Source: Synergistes jonesii (lineage in GTDB: Bacteria; Synergistota; Synergistia; Synergistales; Synergistaceae). From it: 64,000 nucleotides of DNA. The notes under the pieces are model-generated. The model had not been told where the DNA came from. It saw nothing but the letters and a program-made list of their open reading frames with translations, and made no database searches. Made by a program: the position numbers and the translations under genes. The stretch lies in NCBI RefSeq assembly GCF_000712295.1, contig NZ_JMKI01000005.1, forward strand, positions 45,344 to 109,343, in the 5' to 3' direction. Positions within the stretch are counted from its first letter, which is position 1. Each line of letters opens with the position of its first letter. Positions 33,961 to 44,447 of the stretch are shown one piece after another.

Positions 33961-35297
33961 TATTTGGCAGCCGCCTTTCTGCGCATCGCCGTTACAGAAG
34001 CTTTGCCGTCGCGGCAGCCCTGTGTCAGCGGGCGGTTCGCGGGACACATGTAGGTGCAGCTCCCGCACTCGATGCAGTTCATCCCGCCCTCTTCTTCAAA
34101 ACGCTTGTACTGCCTCGCGCGCACGAGAGGCTCGAGCACTGTGGGCACCAGCCCCATCGGGCACGCTTCGACGCAGCGGCCGCAGCGCAGGCACGCGCGG
34201 ATGGGCTTCAGCATCGCGGATTTCGCCGTGAGGCAGAGAATCCCCGACGTGCCCTTTACGACCGGCACGTCGATGGAGCGCATCGAGAGGCCCATCATCG
34301 GCCCTCCGGAAAGAATCTTCACCGGCTGCTCCTTGAAGCCGCCGCAGAGGTCGATCAGCTCGCGGATCATCGTGCCCTGCGGCGCTTTGATGTTCTTCGG
34401 ATGAGCCACCGCGTCGCCGGTGACGGTCACGACGCGCGTGACCGCCGGCAGCCCCTCTACTATCGCGCTGTATATCTGGTAGACGGTGCGCACGTTGAGG
34501 ATGATGCAGCCTACGTCCGCGGGAAGCGCCGTGATGACGAACTCCTGCCCCGTCAGCGCCTCGATCAGCATTTTTTCCGCGCCCTGCGGGTATTTCACCG
34601 CAAGCGGCTGCACTGTGACGTTGTTCAGTCCGGATTTCGCGACGGCGTCTTTGAGAATCGCTATCGCTTCCGGCTTGTTGTTCTCTATCGCGATGACGCC
34701 CTCCGCTTCGGGGAAGAGGCGCATCGTCAGCGCGAGCCCCTGCACTATCTTTTCCGTGCCTTCCTGCATCAGGCGGTTGTCGCAGTTGAGGTAGGGTTCG
34801 CATTCGACGCCGTTTACGATGAGCCATCTGATCTTTCTGTCGGGCGGCGGCGAGAGCTTTACGGCCGTCGGGAATGTGGCGCCGCCGAAGCCGACTATGC
34901 CGGCGTCGCGTATGCGCTTCACGTATTCCTTCGGGTCGGCCGTCTGGTAATTTTCGAGCGGTTTCCACTCCGGCGCCAATTCGTTCTTTCCGTCGTCCTC
35001 TACGACGACGCACGTCTCGAAGGCGCCGGGGGGCGTCAGCCTCATAGTGACATCCTTTACCGTGCCCGACACGCTCGAAAGTATCGGGGCCGAAACGAAA
35101 GCGTCGTTGTTGCCAAGGCGGGTCCCCACGAAGACGCGGTCCCCCTTCGCGACTACCGGGGCGCAGGGCGCTCCGATATGCTGCGACATAGGGAAGACCA
35201 GCTCGCCCTTCGGGCGATAGGAGACGATGCTTTCGCTTACCGTCAGCTCTTTGTTCTGCGGCGGATGAATTCCGCCCCAGAAAGATGGAAGCTTCAT
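33960..35297 (-). CDS. rnfC: Rnf complex subunit RnfC
   Basis: A 445-residue cytosolic subunit that binds NADH and FMN. It begins KLPSFWGGIHPPQNKELT, the usual RnfC opening. The NADH/FMN fold shows GIVGFGGATFPTAVKL and LIVNGVECEPYLNCD. Two 4Fe-4S motifs follow near the C-terminus: CLRCGRCVEACPMG and CIECGSCTYMCPANRP. The ATG at 35297 has a strong GGGAGGAAGG site; the in-frame upstream start at 35336 adds 13 unrelated residues. It is the first gene of the rnf operon. Confidence 0.96.
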   Translation of the reverse strand: MKLPSFWGGIHPPQNKELTVSESIVSYRPKGELVFPMSQHIGAPCAPVVAKGDRVFVGTRLGNNDAFVSAPILSSVSGTVKDVTMRLTPPGAFETCVVVEDDGKNELAPEWKPLENYQTADPKEYVKRIRDAGIVGFGGATFPTAVKLSPPPDRKIRWLIVNGVECEPYLNCDNRLMQEGTEKIVQGLALTMRLFPEAEGVIAIENNKPEAIAILKDAVAKSGLNNVTVQPLAVKYPQGAEKMLIEALTGQEFVITALPADVGCIILNVRTVYQIYSAIVEGLPAVTRVVTVTGDAVAHPKNIKAPQGTMIRELIDLCGGFKEQPVKILSGGPMMGLSMRSIDVPVVKGTSGILCLTAKSAMLKPIRACLRCGRCVEACPMGLVPTVLEPLVRARQYKRFEEEGGMNCIECGSCTYMCPANRPLTQGCRDGKASVTAMRRKAAAK

Positions 35298-35607
35298 AAG
35301 TCCTTCCTCCCTTACACGATTCAACATAAATGCCAAACCTCAATCGAGATGACTAATCCCGATGTACAAGACAATATTCTATCATCTACCAAGAAAAACG
35401 GCAGTATTTATTTAAAAAAAATATATTTCTTATATAGAAATATAAAAATACTTTGGATTTTTTGTGGAAATGACTGATAAATCGATGGGGGCTGAACGAT
35501 ATTGCAACTTCCCTAATATGGTGGGATCTGCACGGCGAAACTCGCTTCGAAAAGACGGCGAAGCCCCGCCGAGAAGGGGCGCGGGGCGTTAGCGGCGCGG
35601 ATTAAAA

Positions 35608-36021
35608 TCATAAAATCAGCACGAATGTGCCGATCGTGATAAGGGCGCCGCCGATCAGCGTCTTGAGCGACAGCGTTTCGTGCAGGACGACGAAGGCGAG
35701 CAGCATGCCGATGACGACGCTGGACTTGTCTATCGGTATGACCTTCGAGGCCTCGCCCATCTGCAATGCACGGAAGTAAAAGAGCCACGACGCGCCCGTC
35801 GCGAGGCCGGAGAGCACTAAAAACAGCCAGCTTTTCCCGCTTATGCAGCCGACGCCGCAGCCGGCTCCGCTGACGAAGACGACGACCCACGCCATCACCA
35901 CGACGACGACAGTCCGCAGCGCGGTCGCCAGATTCGAGTCGACCCCCTCGAGGCCTATTTTCGCGAGGATGGAAGTAAAAGCGGCGAATAGCGCCGAAAA
36001 AAGAGCGTAAACGGCCCACAT
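35608..36021 (-). CDS. EamA-type half transporter (DMT superfamily)
   Basis: A 137-residue protein holding one EamA domain with about five helices, half the usual ten-helix size. It ends with the typical IDKSSVVIGMLLAFVVLHETLSLKTLIGGALITIGTFVLIL. Such single-domain proteins work as dimers, or with a partner, and export or import small metabolites. No partner gene lies next to it. The protein is intact and begins normally (MWAVYALFSALFAAFTSILAKIG), so I do not regard it as truncated. Confidence 0.85.
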   Translation of the reverse strand: MWAVYALFSALFAAFTSILAKIGLEGVDSNLATALRTVVVVVMAWVVVFVSGAGCGVGCISGKSWLFLVLSGLATGASWLFYFRALQMGEASKVIPIDKSSVVIGMLLAFVVLHETLSLKTLIGGALITIGTFVLIL

Positions 36022-36143
36022 ATTAAAGCCCCCTTTGCATGAAACGCCATCTGCATAATTATTATAGTTCGACCGGCGCGGAAAATAAACGCTGCAAGCG
36101 CCGTACGCCGAAGATATTTGCGCGGCGGCCGGCGCGCATATGG

Positions 36144-36172
36144 AAAGGCGCGGCCTGTGTCAGCCGCGCCTT
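36144..36172 (-). terminator. Terminator of the RND efflux operon
   Basis: AAGGCGCGGC and GGCCGCGCCTT form a GC-rich stem about 30 bases beyond the outer-membrane channel gene stop. The following U-tract is short (TTTCC). Confidence 0.55.
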
Positions 36173-36200
36173 CGTCTGCCGTTGGCTGTGATTTTATCCT

Positions 36201-37697
36201 TTATTTTTTCTTTTTCGCCCTTTCCGCTTCGGCAAGCGCTAACTCAGCTTCTTCCATCGGCTTCCAGCCGCCGCCGAGCGCGTTGAAGAGCCGCACCGCG
36301 TTCGTCGATATCTGCCCCCGGCTTATCGCGTAGGCTTCCGAAAGCGCCGTCAGCGACTGCTGCGCGTTTATGACGTTCGTGAAGTCGACGAGGCCGTTCG
36401 CGTATTTGTCGTTCGCGACGTCGAGCGCGGTCTGCGCCGCGTCGACGCCGTTTTTGAGAGCGTCGCGGCGCTCGTATTCCTTGACGTTTGCGGCAAGGGC
36501 GTCGCGGACCTCGCCTGCCGCGGCAAGCACTGTCTTCTCATACGACGCCAGCAGCTGCTCCGCTATCGCGCCCTGGGCACTGATGTTGTTCCTTATCGCG
36601 CCGGCGTGGAAAATAGGCCAGCTTATCGACGGCAGGAGGCTGTAGAGCTTCGACGGCCCTTCGAAGAGGCTCCCCCAGTTCCCGCTCTCCGTGCCTATGG
36701 AGCCCGTGAGGTAGAATTTCGGCCAAAGCTCGGCCCGGGCGGCCTTTTTGCGCGAGAGCTGTGCTGCGAGCAGGCGCTCGGCCTGCACTATGTCGGGGCG
36801 GCGGCGCAGCTGGTTCGCCGGTATCCCTATGAAGGCCCCGTCCTCTATCTGCGGGATCGGGGCTTTCGGCGATAATTTTTCGTCAAGAGCGCCGGGCGCC
36901 TCGCCGACGAGTATCGCAAGCGCGTTCTTCGCCTGCTCTATTTGGGCTTCGATGCTCGGGATCGCGGCCCTCGTCTGCTCCATCGTATACTGCGCCTGCT
37001 TCAGCGCCAATTCGTCGGCGAGCCCGGAGTTTACCTTCGAGCGCTGGATGTCTACCGTATCCTGCTGGAGGGCGAGGTTGTATTTCGCGATATCGAGGCG
37101 CTCCTGCAGCGTGCGCAGCGAAATATATTCCATCGCGGTCTCGGCCGCGAGGCCGGTCCACGCGGAGTAGAGAGCCGCGTACTGCGCTTCGAGCGTCGCT
37201 TCCTGGGCCTTGACCTTCGCGCGCGTCCCGCCGAATATGTCTATCTCCCACGACGCGTCGATGCCGAGCTTCGTCAGGGTCACGCTGTTGCCCGTGCCCC
37301 CGGCGGCGGCCGGCGTGCGGCTGTCGCTCCAGAAGTTCGTCGAGTCGAGCCACGGCAGCAGCGACGCGCGGCTGACGCCGAGCGCCGCACGCGCCTCAGT
37401 GACCTTGGCGTGCGCGGCAGCTATATCCCTGTTGCCCGTCAGCGCCTCCTTGATGAGCTCCGTCATCGTCGGGTCTCCGAAGACGTCCCACCACGACGCG
37501 AGCTGCTCCGGCGTAACGGCTTCGTCGGCCGAAGAAGCCGAGAGGGGATAGAGGCGTGCGAGCTCCGCCCAGGCCCCCTCTTTGATCAGGGCGTCCGCGT
37601 CGGCCGAGACGGGCGCCGCTTTATCGGCCGCGAACGCGCCGCACTGCGAAGCCGCCATCACGAGCGCCGCTATCGCGCAGAATGTCAGTTTTCTCAT
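36201..37697 (-). CDS. Outer-membrane efflux channel (TolC/NodT family)
   Basis: A 498-residue protein with a signal peptide (about 1-23, ending AFAA). The family pattern is two repeated coiled-coil halves: [31 protein letters not shown] in the first, [38 protein letters not shown] in the second, and a C-terminal [21 protein letters not shown] helix. It forms the trimeric exit duct of the pump encoded upstream, and its ATG overlaps the permease stop by four bases. It implies an outer membrane. Confidence 0.93.
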   Translation of the reverse strand: MRKLTFCAIAALVMAASQCGAFAADKAAPVSADADALIKEGAWAELARLYPLSASSADEAVTPEQLASWWDVFGDPTMTELIKEALTGNRDIAAAHAKVTEARAALGVSRASLLPWLDSTNFWSDSRTPAAAGGTGNSVTLTKLGIDASWEIDIFGGTRAKVKAQEATLEAQYAALYSAWTGLAAETAMEYISLRTLQERLDIAKYNLALQQDTVDIQRSKVNSGLADELALKQAQYTMEQTRAAIPSIEAQIEQAKNALAILVGEAPGALDEKLSPKAPIPQIEDGAFIGIPANQLRRRPDIVQAERLLAAQLSRKKAARAELWPKFYLTGSIGTESGNWGSLFEGPSKLYSLLPSISWPIFHAGAIRNNISAQGAIAEQLLASYEKTVLAAAGEVRDALAANVKEYERRDALKNGVDAAQTALDVANDKYANGLVDFTNVINAQQSLTALSEAYAISRGQISTNAVRLFNALGGGWKPMEEAELALAEAERAKKKK

Positions 37698-40600
37698 TGC
37701 TCGGCCACCTCCTCGGCCCGGTTCCTTTTAAGGGACGCTTTGAACTTTTCGCGCATACCCTGGAAGAGCACGTAAAGGGCGGGCACCAGGAAGATGCCGA
37801 AGATCGTCGCCGCGCTCATGCCGAAGAACATCGCCGTGCCTACAGCCTTGCGGCTCGACGCGCCGGCGCCGGACGCGAAAAGCATCGGCAGCACGCCCAG
37901 GACGCAGGTGAAGGCGGTCATCAGCACGGAGCGGAAACGTTCGCTCGCCGCCGTCGCCGCCGCCTGAATCAGCGGCAGCCGGTGAGCCTCGCGCTGCTCC
38001 TTCGCGAATTCGACGATCAGTATCGCGTTCTTCGCCGCGAGTCCGATCAGCAAAAGCACGCCGAGCTGCGCGTAGATGGAGAGCGAAAGCCCCATGAGCC
38101 AGGTGCCGCCGAGGGCCCCGAACATGGCTACGGGCAGCGAGAGGATGACGGGCACGGGGACCGACCAGCTCTCATACTGAGCGACGAGGAAGAGGTACGC
38201 GAAGATCAGCGCTATCAGGAGCACCGCCAGGATGCCCCTGCCGGAGCTCTGCTCCTGATAGGTCATCCCCGACCATTCGTAGGAGTAGCCGGCCGGCAGG
38301 CTCTTCGATATCTCCGCGACGCGGGCGATGCCTTCGCCCGTCGAATAGCCCTGCTTCATGACGATCGTGACGTTGGCGCTCGGGTAGAGGTTGTAGCGGT
38401 TGATGGCGCGCGGCGCGAGCGTCTTGCGAAGCGAGACGAGGCTTCCCAGCGGCACCTGGTTGCCCGCAGAGCCTCTGACGAAGATGCCGCTGATGCTGTC
38501 CACGCTCTTCCTGTAATTCCATTCCGACTGCACCATGACGCGGTTGACCTGCGTGCCGATGTTGATGTCGTTGATGTAGGCCGAGCCGAAGTACGACTGC
38601 AGCGTCGTGAAGATGCTGCTGATTGGAACGCCCATCATCTCGGCCTTTTCGCGGTCTATGTCGAGGAAGAGGTGGGGCGTGTCGGCGGTATAGGAGCAGA
38701 AGGCGTAGAGCACCTCCGGCGCCTGGTTCAGCTTCACCAGCAGATCGCGCATGACCGCCGCGAGCTTCGCCGGATCGTTTTCCATGCGCGACTGTAGCCG
38801 CATGTCGAGCCCGGAGGCGTTGCCGAGCCCGGAGATGGCTGGCGGCGTGAAGACGCTGATCTGCGCCTCCGGGTATTTCGCGGCGATCGCGCGAATCTTC
38901 GATACTATCGAGTTGAGCGACATCTCCGGGGATTTGCGTTCGTCCCACGGCCGCAGCGGGAAGAACATCGTCGCGACATTTTCCCCGTTTCCGCCCATGA
39001 AGTTCGCGCCCTCGATGGAGACTGCGCTCTCCAGCCCGGGAATCTTTTTGATCTCTTCGGTCATCGGCTCTACCACGTCCCTTGTGCGCGACTGCGAAGC
39101 GCCCTCAGGCAGCTGCACCGTCGTGAAGACTATGCCCTGGTCCTCGTCGGGGATGAACTCGGTGGGCAGCGTCGTGTAGATGTACCAGCACGCCCCCATG
39201 ACCGCGGCGAGAATCGCGAGCGTCACGGGCAGGCGCCGCGCCAGCCATATCGAGCCGCGGACGTAGCTGCGCGTCGACTTCATGAGCCCGGTGTTGAACC
39301 ATTTGAGCGGGCCGCGCTCGGCCTGACGCGTCCGCCTCAGCATGTAGGCGCACATCACCGGCGATAGCGTCAACGCTACGATGAGCGAAAACACGACCGC
39401 GAAGGAGATAGTTACCGCGAACTGCTTGTATATCTGCCCCGTGATGCCGCCCATGACGCCGACCGGCACGAATATCGCGAGAAAGACGAGAGTCGTCGCC
39501 GCCATAGGGGTCGTGACGTCCTTCATAGCCTGGAGGGCCGCTTCCTCGGGGCCGCACTTGTCCCTCTCCATTATGAAGGTGACGCGCTCGACGACGACTA
39601 TCGCGTCGTCGACGACCGTCCCTATGACCAGGACGAGCCCGAAGAGCGACAGCGTGTTGATGCTGTAGCCGAGGAAGGCCAGCCCTGTGAAGGTCGCGAG
39701 CAGCGAAATGGGAATCGCCGCTATCGGGACCAGCGTCACGCGCCAGTCCTGTAGGAAGATGTAGCAGACGAGCACGACGAGCGAGAAAGTCAAAAACAGC
39801 GTCATGATTATCTCCCTGATGGTCGCCGTGACGTAGCGCGTCGAGTCGTAATTCAGCCTCAGCTCCATGTCCTCCGGCAGATTCGCGGAGATTTCCGCCG
39901 CCGTCTTCTTCGCGGCGGACATAACATTGAGGGCGTTGGAGCCCGACGACTGCGAAAGGACTATTATCGCCGAGCGCGCGTTGTCCACGTTGCTGTGGAA
40001 GTTGTAGTTTTCGGAGCCGAGTTCGATGCGCGCGACGTCGCGCAGCTTGACTATGCCGCCGCCGGCCGTGGTCCGCACGACGATGTTGTCGAAATCCTCC
40101 GCCGTCGAAAGCCGGCCCTTGGTCTGCAGCGTATAGACGAGCGGCGCGTCCGTATCCGACGGCTGAGAGCCTACGGAGCCGATCGAGGCCTGTTTGTTCT
40201 GGCTCTGTATCGCCGCGGCTATGTCGCTTATCGAGAGCCCCAGCGCCGCGATGCGCGCAGGGTCGACCCACACGCGGATGCTGTACTTGGAGCCGTACAC
40301 CTCAACGTTGCCCATGCCGGGCACGCGCTTCATCGTGTTCCTGATGTTGTTGTAAGCGTAGTTCATCAGCGCCGCTTCGTCGTAAGTGCCGTTGGGCGAG
40401 CGCAGCGAGTACATGCCCAGCGTGTCGGAGAAGGACGATTCGACCGTGATGCCGTCGGCAACGACTTCCGAGGGCAGCTGCGGCGATATCTGGGTGACGC
40501 GGTTCTGCACGCGGACCAGCGCCATGTCGGGATCAGTGCCGGTTTCGAAAGTCACGAAAAGGCTGTACGTGCCGTTGTTGCTCGACGTAGATTCCATATA

Positions 40601-40831
40601 GATCATTCCCTCGACGCCGTTGACCGTCTCTTCCAGAGGGGCGGCCAACGTGTTCGCCACCGTGACCGCGTCCGCTCCGCGGTAGTTGGCCCAGACGCGT
40701 ATCTGCGGGGGCGTGACGTCGGGGTACTGGGCTATCGGCAGCGAGAAGGCGGCGATGGTGCCCGCAAGCGCCAGCAATATCGATATGACCATCGCGAAGC
40801 GCGGATGGTCGATAAAAAATTTCGCTAACAT
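37694..40831 (-). CDS. RND multidrug efflux permease (AcrB/HAE1 family)
   Basis: A 1045-residue trimeric proton-drug antiporter of normal length. It starts [24 protein letters not shown]; the proton-relay Asp pair is in [14 protein letters not shown] (TM4); a hydrophobic HAE1 signature [15 protein letters not shown] precedes it. Two large periplasmic loops and twelve helices are evident. It works with the adaptor and the TolC-like channel of the same operon. Drug preference cannot be inferred. Confidence 0.96.
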   Translation of the reverse strand: MLAKFFIDHPRFAMVISILLALAGTIAAFSLPIAQYPDVTPPQIRVWANYRGADAVTVANTLAAPLEETVNGVEGMIYMESTSSNNGTYSLFVTFETGTDPDMALVRVQNRVTQISPQLPSEVVADGITVESSFSDTLGMYSLRSPNGTYDEAALMNYAYNNIRNTMKRVPGMGNVEVYGSKYSIRVWVDPARIAALGLSISDIAAAIQSQNKQASIGSVGSQPSDTDAPLVYTLQTKGRLSTAEDFDNIVVRTTAGGGIVKLRDVARIELGSENYNFHSNVDNARSAIIVLSQSSGSNALNVMSAAKKTAAEISANLPEDMELRLNYDSTRYVTATIREIIMTLFLTFSLVVLVCYIFLQDWRVTLVPIAAIPISLLATFTGLAFLGYSINTLSLFGLVLVIGTVVDDAIVVVERVTFIMERDKCGPEEAALQAMKDVTTPMAATTLVFLAIFVPVGVMGGITGQIYKQFAVTISFAVVFSLIVALTLSPVMCAYMLRRTRQAERGPLKWFNTGLMKSTRSYVRGSIWLARRLPVTLAILAAVMGACWYIYTTLPTEFIPDEDQGIVFTTVQLPEGASQSRTRDVVEPMTEEIKKIPGLESAVSIEGANFMGGNGENVATMFFPLRPWDERKSPEMSLNSIVSKIRAIAAKYPEAQISVFTPPAISGLGNASGLDMRLQSRMENDPAKLAAVMRDLLVKLNQAPEVLYAFCSYTADTPHLFLDIDREKAEMMGVPISSIFTTLQSYFGSAYINDINIGTQVNRVMVQSEWNYRKSVDSISGIFVRGSAGNQVPLGSLVSLRKTLAPRAINRYNLYPSANVTIVMKQGYSTGEGIARVAEISKSLPAGYSYEWSGMTYQEQSSGRGILAVLLIALIFAYLFLVAQYESWSVPVPVILSLPVAMFGALGGTWLMGLSLSIYAQLGVLLLIGLAAKNAILIVEFAKEQREAHRLPLIQAAATAASERFRSVLMTAFTCVLGVLPMLFASGAGASSRKAVGTAMFFGMSAATIFGIFLVPALYVLFQGMREKFKASLKRNRAEEVAEQ

Positions 40832-40835
40832 GATT

Positions 40836-42056
40836 CTATTTTGTCTCTTCCGCGTCGCCCGAGGCCGCCTGGGCGTCGTAAGCTCTGTCGGCGGTCTTGA
40901 CCTTCATGCCGTCGCGCAGATTCTGCAGCCCGGCCGTCGCGACCTTCTGACCCTCGGCGAGCCCCTGCGTGACTTCGCGCAGCTCTCCAAGGTCGCGGCC
41001 GAGCGTCACGCGCACCGCCGACGCGGTGTCGTCCGAGCCTATCACATAAACGTAATCGCCCTGCTGGTCCGCCATGACGGCCGTCTGAGGAATCGCCGTA
41101 ACGACGTCGCTCTTGAGGGGCTTCGTCCGCACCCTGACCATCGAGCCGGGAATCAGCGTCCCGTCGCCGTTCGCATAGCGCAGATTCATCATTATCGTCC
41201 CCGTCGACGTATCGACCTCGTTGCCCTCGAAGTCGCGCTCTCCCTGGGCGTTGAACTCTGCGCCGTTGCTGAGTATCAGCTTCGTCTTATAGACGGTGCC
41301 GTTCTTCTTGAAGGAGGCGAGCTGGTCGAGGTAATCTTTGTCCGGCATAGTGTAGCTGACGCGGATCGGGTCCATCTGCACGATCGTCGCAAGAGGCCCC
41401 GACGCCGGCGTGACATAATTCCCCTTCGTGAAATTCGCCGCGCCGATCTTGCCTGTGATGGGGGCCGTAACGCGCGTGTATCCGAGGTTGATCTCCGCGA
41501 GGCGCAGTGCGGCCTTTGCCTGGGCGACGGCCGCGCGCCCGGCAAGCGCCGCGCTCTCGGCGTTGTCGCGTTCGGCGGCGGAGACGGCGCGCTCTTCGGC
41601 GTTCTGCACGCGCGCGAAATATTTTTCCGCGGCGTCGAGCGTGGCCTTCGCGCGTTCAAGCTCCGCCCTGCGCTGCTCCACCGCCGCCTGGAAGGAGAGC
41701 GGGTCTATCTGGAACAGAAGCTGCCCTGCCTTGACCATCGAACCTTCCTTGAAGCATACCCTCGCGACCTCGCCGGAGATCTGCGGCGTCACGAGCACAG
41801 ATTGAATCGCTTCCACGCGCCCGACGTATTCCGAAGCTTTCTGCGACGCGTCGGTTTTTACGACCGGCTTGACGGAGACGAGCTGTTCGGCGGCCTGCGC
41901 CTGGGTCTGCGCCGGAGCCTGCGTTTTCGCGCCTATATAAGCTTTGTAGCCGTACAGCGCGCCGGCGGCGACCGCGACGGCAACGACTATTTTGAGCCAG
42001 TCGGCTTTTTTCCGGCCGACCAGTTCAACCTTTCCCTTATCCTGTGAATCCTGCAT
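40836..42056 (-). CDS. RND efflux periplasmic adaptor (AcrA family)
   Basis: A 406-residue membrane-fusion protein. An N-terminal helix (about 22-40, [17 protein letters not shown]) anchors it; there is no lipobox Cys. The lipoyl/hairpin part contains [19 protein letters not shown] and [20 protein letters not shown], and the second half has [20 protein letters not shown]. It bridges the AcrB-like permease and the outer-membrane channel. It is the first structural gene, starting about 40 bases after the TetR gene ends on the same strand. Confidence 0.94.
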   Translation of the reverse strand: MQDSQDKGKVELVGRKKADWLKIVVAVAVAAGALYGYKAYIGAKTQAPAQTQAQAAEQLVSVKPVVKTDASQKASEYVGRVEAIQSVLVTPQISGEVARVCFKEGSMVKAGQLLFQIDPLSFQAAVEQRRAELERAKATLDAAEKYFARVQNAEERAVSAAERDNAESAALAGRAAVAQAKAALRLAEINLGYTRVTAPITGKIGAANFTKGNYVTPASGPLATIVQMDPIRVSYTMPDKDYLDQLASFKKNGTVYKTKLILSNGAEFNAQGERDFEGNEVDTSTGTIMMNLRYANGDGTLIPGSMVRVRTKPLKSDVVTAIPQTAVMADQQGDYVYVIGSDDTASAVRVTLGRDLGELREVTQGLAEGQKVATAGLQNLRDGMKVKTADRAYDAQAASGDAEETK

Positions 42057-42098
42057 TTTCTATACGCACCTTCTTTTATAAAATGCCGTTTAAGCGAA

Positions 42099-42722
42099 TC
42101 ACCTCGCGGCGTCGCTTTCTGTGAGCTCCCTTTTGAGAGCGTCGAAGAGTATGTCCGTGTACTCGGGGAACTCCGGCGGCAGCATGCCGGCCAGCAGCAT
42201 TACCGAAAGGCCGTGGAAGATGGAGCTGACGAGCACGGCTACCGCGGTCGGAGAGACGTCGGAGCGCAGAAGGCCCTTCTTCTGCCCGTTCGCGATCGCC
42301 TCTTCGATCATCGCCTTTTCGCGCCCCATAGATTCTTTGATCACCCGCTCTACGCTCTGTTGAATGTCCGCCGGCCATTCGTCCCTTTTCATCATTATCA
42401 TATAGACCTTCTTTTTGACGTCTCCCTCTTTGAGCCGCAGATACGCGTCCATATAATAGCTGCGCACGCTTTGGGCGCAGGCCGGCGAGCCGAAGGCGTT
42501 TTTCGCGCCCTCCTCGCTTCTTCTGCATATCTCTTCGACGAGACGCAGCAGCAGATCGTTTTTATTGCGGAAATGCCAGTATAGGGCCCCCTTAGACATC
42601 CCGGCCCTTGCCGAGATTTCCGTCAGAGATGCGTTGGAAAAATTTTTTTCGCTGAAGACGTCGAGCGCGGCGTCCAAAAGCTTCGCCCTGGTTTCAAGAG
42701 ATTCCTGTTTCGTCCTTCTCAT
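42099..42722 (-). CDS. TetR family repressor of the efflux operon (AcrR-like)
   Basis: A 207-residue regulator. The N-terminal helix-turn-helix reads ILDAALDVF-like (KLLDAALDVFSEKNFSNASL), then EISARAGMSKGALYWHFRNK, the classic TetR recognition region. The C-terminal ligand domain resembles AcrR/TtgR. I start at ATG 42722, with GGAGGTGA just upstream; a GTG nine bases earlier overlaps that site. It is the first gene of the operon and a palindrome upstream (42769-42790) is its likely operator, so it should repress itself and the pump until a drug binds. Confidence 0.92.
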   Translation of the reverse strand: MRRTKQESLETRAKLLDAALDVFSEKNFSNASLTEISARAGMSKGALYWHFRNKNDLLLRLVEEICRRSEEGAKNAFGSPACAQSVRSYYMDAYLRLKEGDVKKKVYMIMMKRDEWPADIQQSVERVIKESMGREKAMIEEAIANGQKKGLLRSDVSPTAVAVLVSSIFHGLSVMLLAGMLPPEFPEYTDILFDALKRELTESDAAR

Positions 42723-42768
42723 TCGCTTCACCTCCGCTTCGATTTCATAATAAAGACCGGAAGATTAT

Positions 42769-42790
42769 ACATACCGACTGGGTGGTATGT
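42769..42790. promoter_or_regulatory. Putative TetR operator
   Basis: ACATACC-N8-GGTATGT, a perfect 7-bp inverted repeat, 47 bases before the TetR gene start. Size and symmetry fit AcrR-type operators. Confidence 0.7.
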
Positions 42791-43215
42791 CAAGGTAAGC
42801 ACGGAGTATGTAAAATATGAGTTAACTACGAAACTAAACGCAACCTACAAAAGCCGACGGCATAGCATTAATTTCTGCAAATGTAACAATATGGACTTGT
42901 CCCACCTGAAAATGCAATCGTGAAATTCCTCCTTAAAGACCTGTGGTACAGAAAACAACCGCCCCATAAAATAGAATCTGTGTTTATTATATTGCTTTAT
43001 TTTGCACTTAAAGTCTTCTTTCTTATTACAACTTTTTCTTACTAAAATAAGAATAAAGGTGGTTTTGGCAACCACCAAGGGAAACAGAGCCGCTTGCAGC
43101 CCGGCGCTTTTGCGGCAAAAAACATCGGCTGCGGCGGTAAGAATCGCAGCCGCAACCTATATCGTATGCGATTGCCGCAGACGGGGCGTTTTTTATATAC
43201 TTGGAACGCGCATCG
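42791..43215. other. 420-base intergenic region
   Basis: No gene recognised. A minus-strand open frame of 77 codons (42845-43078) lacks a ribosome site and resembles no family I know. The only clear element is the terminator at 43119-43153. Confidence 0.5.
43119..43153 (-). terminator. Terminator of the zinc uptake operon
   Basis: On the minus strand CGGCTGCG (43145-43152) pairs with CGCAGCCG (43126-43133), followed by ATGTTTTTT. It lies about 65 bases beyond the last gene. Confidence 0.7.
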
Positions 43216-43638
43216 TCACTGTACGTAAAGCTTTCTCTTGCCGTCTTCCGGCAGCACGGTCAGCTCTGTGAGGCGGAGGCGCACGTATCCTTTATCGTAT
43301 ATTTCCAGAACGCCGGTGACGTCGACCCAGACGTTCTGCTGCGGGTACTTCTTATCCCAAACGACCTCGAAGCCCGGATTCAGATCGGAGCCGCAGCATC
43401 CCGGGCCGCGGCGCGTCACTGAGTAAAAATTTTCGCCGGTCTCTTCGTCGGTGAACTTCTCAAATACCCCCTGCAGCCGTATCTTTTTGCCGACGTAGTC
43501 CTCGGCGTTGATATATATTTCGTTGATCAGCGAGACGAACACCCTCTCCTTTATCTCAAGCACCTTTTCCGCGGCGGAGAGCGGGGCCGCGGCGACGAAC
43601 AAAAGGCAGAGCGCCGTATTGAGCGCTTTCTTCATCAT
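43216..43638 (-). CDS. Secreted protein of the zinc operon, resembling the C-terminal domain of DUF1980/YcgQ
   Basis: A 140-residue protein with a signal peptide (about 1-22, ending PLSAA). The mature part reads as a small beta-barrel: VGKKIRLQGVFEKF, then FYSVTRRGPGCCGSD with a Cys pair, and NVWVDVTGVLEIYDKG. This pattern (strand, Cys-Cys, W-V-x-V-x-G) is like the C-terminal domain of DUF1980 proteins, which often sit beside metal uptake genes. Its ATG overlaps the znuB stop by four bases, so it belongs to the zinc operon. A role in periplasmic metal handling is inferred, not shown. Confidence 0.65.
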   Translation of the reverse strand: MMKKALNTALCLLFVAAAPLSAAEKVLEIKERVFVSLINEIYINAEDYVGKKIRLQGVFEKFTDEETGENFYSVTRRGPGCCGSDLNPGFEVVWDKKYPQQNVWVDVTGVLEIYDKGYVRLRLTELTVLPEDGKRKLYVQ

Positions 43639-44447
43639 CTTATCCTGCCCGCGGCGGCGAATGCCAGAAAGAAAACCAGATTCACCAGCACGATGCTCGC
43701 GCCGGCCGGCAGGCCTGCGGCGTACGAGAGCACGAGCCCCGCGAGATACGACGAGAGCGATACAGCGGCGGAGGAGAGGACCACGCCGCGGAAGCTCTTG
43801 AAAAGCCTCATCGAGGTGACGGCGGGGAATATTATCAGCCCGGAGATGAGCAGCGCTCCCATGAGACGCATGCCGACGGCGATAGTCACGCCGGTGAGCG
43901 CCGCTATGACCATGTTGTAGCGTCCGGCGTTCACGCCGGTGGCTCGGGCGAAATTTTCATCGAAGGTGACGGCGAATATCCTGTTGTAGCAAAGCAGAAA
44001 GAGCAGCAACACCGCGGCGGAGGTCGCGACGCTGAGGCGGACGTCCCCCTTGCTCATCGCTAAGATGCTGCCGAACATGTAGTTGCAGACGTCGGTGTTT
44101 ATGCCGCTTGAGAGCGATATGGCCGTCACCCCCGCGGCGAGCGAACTGGTCGATATCAGCCCGATCGCCGCGTCCCCCTTGATGCCGCTGCCGTCCGTCA
44201 GCCTCATGAGCAGCACCGCCGCGACGATGACGACGGGAATCGAAAGGCCGAGCGGCGAGGCCCCCGTCGCGACCGCAGCGGCGAGCGCTCCGAAGCCGAC
44301 GTGCGAAAGCCCGTCGCCTATCATAGAATAGCGCTTGAGCACGAGGCTGACGCCCAGCAGCGCCGCACATAGCGAGACCATGAGCCCCACCGTCGCCGCG
44401 CGCACGAGAAATTTATAGGAGAGCATCTCCGCGATCAAATCGATCAT
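43635..44447 (-). CDS. znuB: Zinc ABC transporter permease ZnuB-like
   Basis: A 270-residue ABC-3 family permease with about eight helices. It shows LGVSLVLKRYSMIGDGLSHVGFGALA, the cytoplasmic loop for the ATPase, and TGVNAGRYNMVIAALTGVTIAVGMRLMG. It starts at ATG 44447 overlapping the znuC stop; the longer open frame upstream lies within znuC. Mn or Fe cannot be excluded as the metal, but the neighbouring Zur-like regulator and His-rich binding protein favour zinc. Confidence 0.9.
   Translation of the reverse strand: MIDLIAEMLSYKFLVRAATVGLMVSLCAALLGVSLVLKRYSMIGDGLSHVGFGALAAAVATGASPLGLSIPVVIVAAVLLMRLTDGSGIKGDAAIGLISTSSLAAGVTAISLSSGINTDVCNYMFGSILAMSKGDVRLSVATSAAVLLLFLLCYNRIFAVTFDENFARATGVNAGRYNMVIAALTGVTIAVGMRLMGALLISGLIIFPAVTSMRLFKSFRGVVLSSAAVSLSSYLAGLVLSYAAGLPAGASIVLVNLVFFLAFAAAGRIR

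Noticed and set aside
33903..35477. 524-codon plus-strand frame
   Set aside because: Antisense of rnfC.
40686..42047. 453-codon plus-strand frame
   Set aside because: Antisense of the AcrA-like adaptor.
42845..43078. 77-codon minus-strand frame
   Set aside because: No ribosome site and no recognisable features.
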